10,436 nucleotides of DNA from Smittium mucronatum (lineage: Eukaryota; Kickxellomycota; Harpellomycetes; Harpellales; Legeriomycetaceae). The stretch spans positions 1 to 10,436 of the forward strand of contig LSSL01003350.1 of assembly GCA_001953115.1 (NCBI GenBank). Direction: 5' to 3'. Each line of letters begins with the position of its first letter. The stretch's first letter is position 1. The position numbers and the translations under genes were made by a program. Of the stretch, positions 9,610-10,436 are shown piece by piece. The notes beneath the pieces are model-generated. The model saw only the letters and a program-made list of their open reading frames with translations, ran no database searches and was not told where the DNA came from.

Positions 9610-10140
9610 CGTATTTATTCTACCATTTTCCTTAATCACCCCTTTTTCTAAATTTTTTTGAGTTCCTATTTGCAAAAATTAGTATTTTATATTCGATGAC
9701 ATCATAAAGCCGTTCTAATATAAAAAAAATTTATTGACAGGAAATTATAGGTCATTTTTGTAAAACCAAATCTGATATTGTTATAATATTATGAATTCAA
9801 AACCTTCATTCGAAAGTCTTTATACTTTTAATATCATTATCAATTTAAAAAAAAATTACGGGAGCTTATTTTTTTACAATTAATTTATTTAAGGTGTTTT
9901 TAATGAAAGTAATACTTTAAAAGATATATATAAAAAATAATTTATTAGACTATCCTCTGTCCATATACCGGATCCCTACCAACTGGGTAATGATTCAGTA
10001 TATGGTGAAATTTTCGTCATGAACGAATACCGAAATAAGAAAGGCGCATTGATATAAATAAGGATTGATATATTGTTTGCCGATCGAATCGACATAAATC
10101 AAAGTTCTAAAGAGTTAATTGATATAATATGGAATTAATC
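9610..10140. other. AT-rich downstream flank without recognised genes
   Basis: The stretch after the phosphofructokinase 3' end is mostly A/T runs with stops in all frames. A less AT-rich patch around 9955-10030 has no readable coding signal. No RNA gene or repeat family was recognised. Confidence 0.55.
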
Positions 10141-10160
10141 TGACCAATTAGGTGCTATAC

Positions 10161-10194
10161 CCGATCTCACCGATCCCACCGATCAAAAAAAAAA
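10161..10194 (+). repeat. 9-bp tandem repeat ending in an A-run
   Basis: CCGATCTCA, CCGATCCCA and a partial CCGATC follow one another without spacing (10161-10184) and run directly into ten A residues (10185-10194). A short tandem repeat capped by an A-run can mark the 3' end of a non-LTR element or SINE, but no element body or target-site duplication was identified, so only the repeat itself is claimed. Confidence 0.6.
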
Positions 10195-10436
10195 TTTTTG
10201 TCTAACAAAACTATCAAAAAAATTAAAAAGAAACAAAAAGTTTTTAAACTTATTATTAAGGATAAAATCGATTTGAATACCTATGTAAAGGTGAAAAATG
10301 ACGTTGAGAAGTCAAAAAAACTTGATTCAAAAAAACTTTATGAAAAAAACTCTTGAAACTAAATGAATATATAACCACTAATGAACCAAAAAAAAATGTG
10401 GGAATTCATCAAATACTCAACGGGAAAATTTAAAAT
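10195..10436. other. Right edge, A-rich with a lysine-rich open stretch
   Basis: The plus strand has no stop in one frame from 10144 to 10353 and reads as a Lys-rich polypeptide (for example KTIKKIKKKQKVFKLIIKDK), but it has no in-frame ATG and passes through the tandem repeat. A-rich DNA gives such frames easily. It could be an internal exon of a gene running off the window; the evidence is weak. Confidence 0.3.

Overview
This window is nuclear DNA from a fungus. The intergenic DNA is strongly AT-rich with long A and T runs, and the genes have spliceosomal introns of 68 to 129 nt. The best-supported gene, a 6-phosphofructokinase, has the two-half eukaryotic layout preceded by a glyoxalase-like N-terminal domain of about 200 residues, which is the fungal form of the enzyme. 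The combination of AT-rich spacers and short introns would fit an early-diverging (zygomycete-grade) lineage, but nothing seen here fixes the genus.

Layout. Positions 1 to about 2780 are gene-poor and AT-rich; one weak spliced model (1851-2473, + strand) is described only as a finding. Positions 2848-3498 on the minus strand hold a complete two-exon gene for Hikeshi (Opi10 family), the nuclear import carrier for Hsp70. Its ten-residue first exon was recovered by following the reading frame through an 81-nt intron. Positions 3499 to about 6000 contain no gene I can support, although there are several short interrupted open stretches, a poly-C tract with hairpins and some small repeats. Positions about 6000-6263 form the phosphofructokinase promoter, with a C-rich tract (G-quadruplex potential on the minus strand) and a TATA box. 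Positions 6264-9484 on the plus strand are a complete three-exon ATP-dependent 6-phosphofructokinase of 1007 residues. From 9485 to the end is its 3' flank, with a polyadenylation-type signal, then AT-rich DNA and a 9-bp tandem repeat joined to an A-run.

The two confident genes are divergently transcribed housekeeping genes, one for heat-shock chaperone transport and one for glycolysis. Their start codons are about 2.8 kb apart and nothing suggests they are co-regulated. No mobile element, CRISPR array, RNA gene or novel multi-gene system could be supported. The most notable point is that the first phosphofructokinase intron only gives an intact protein if it starts with GC instead of GT.
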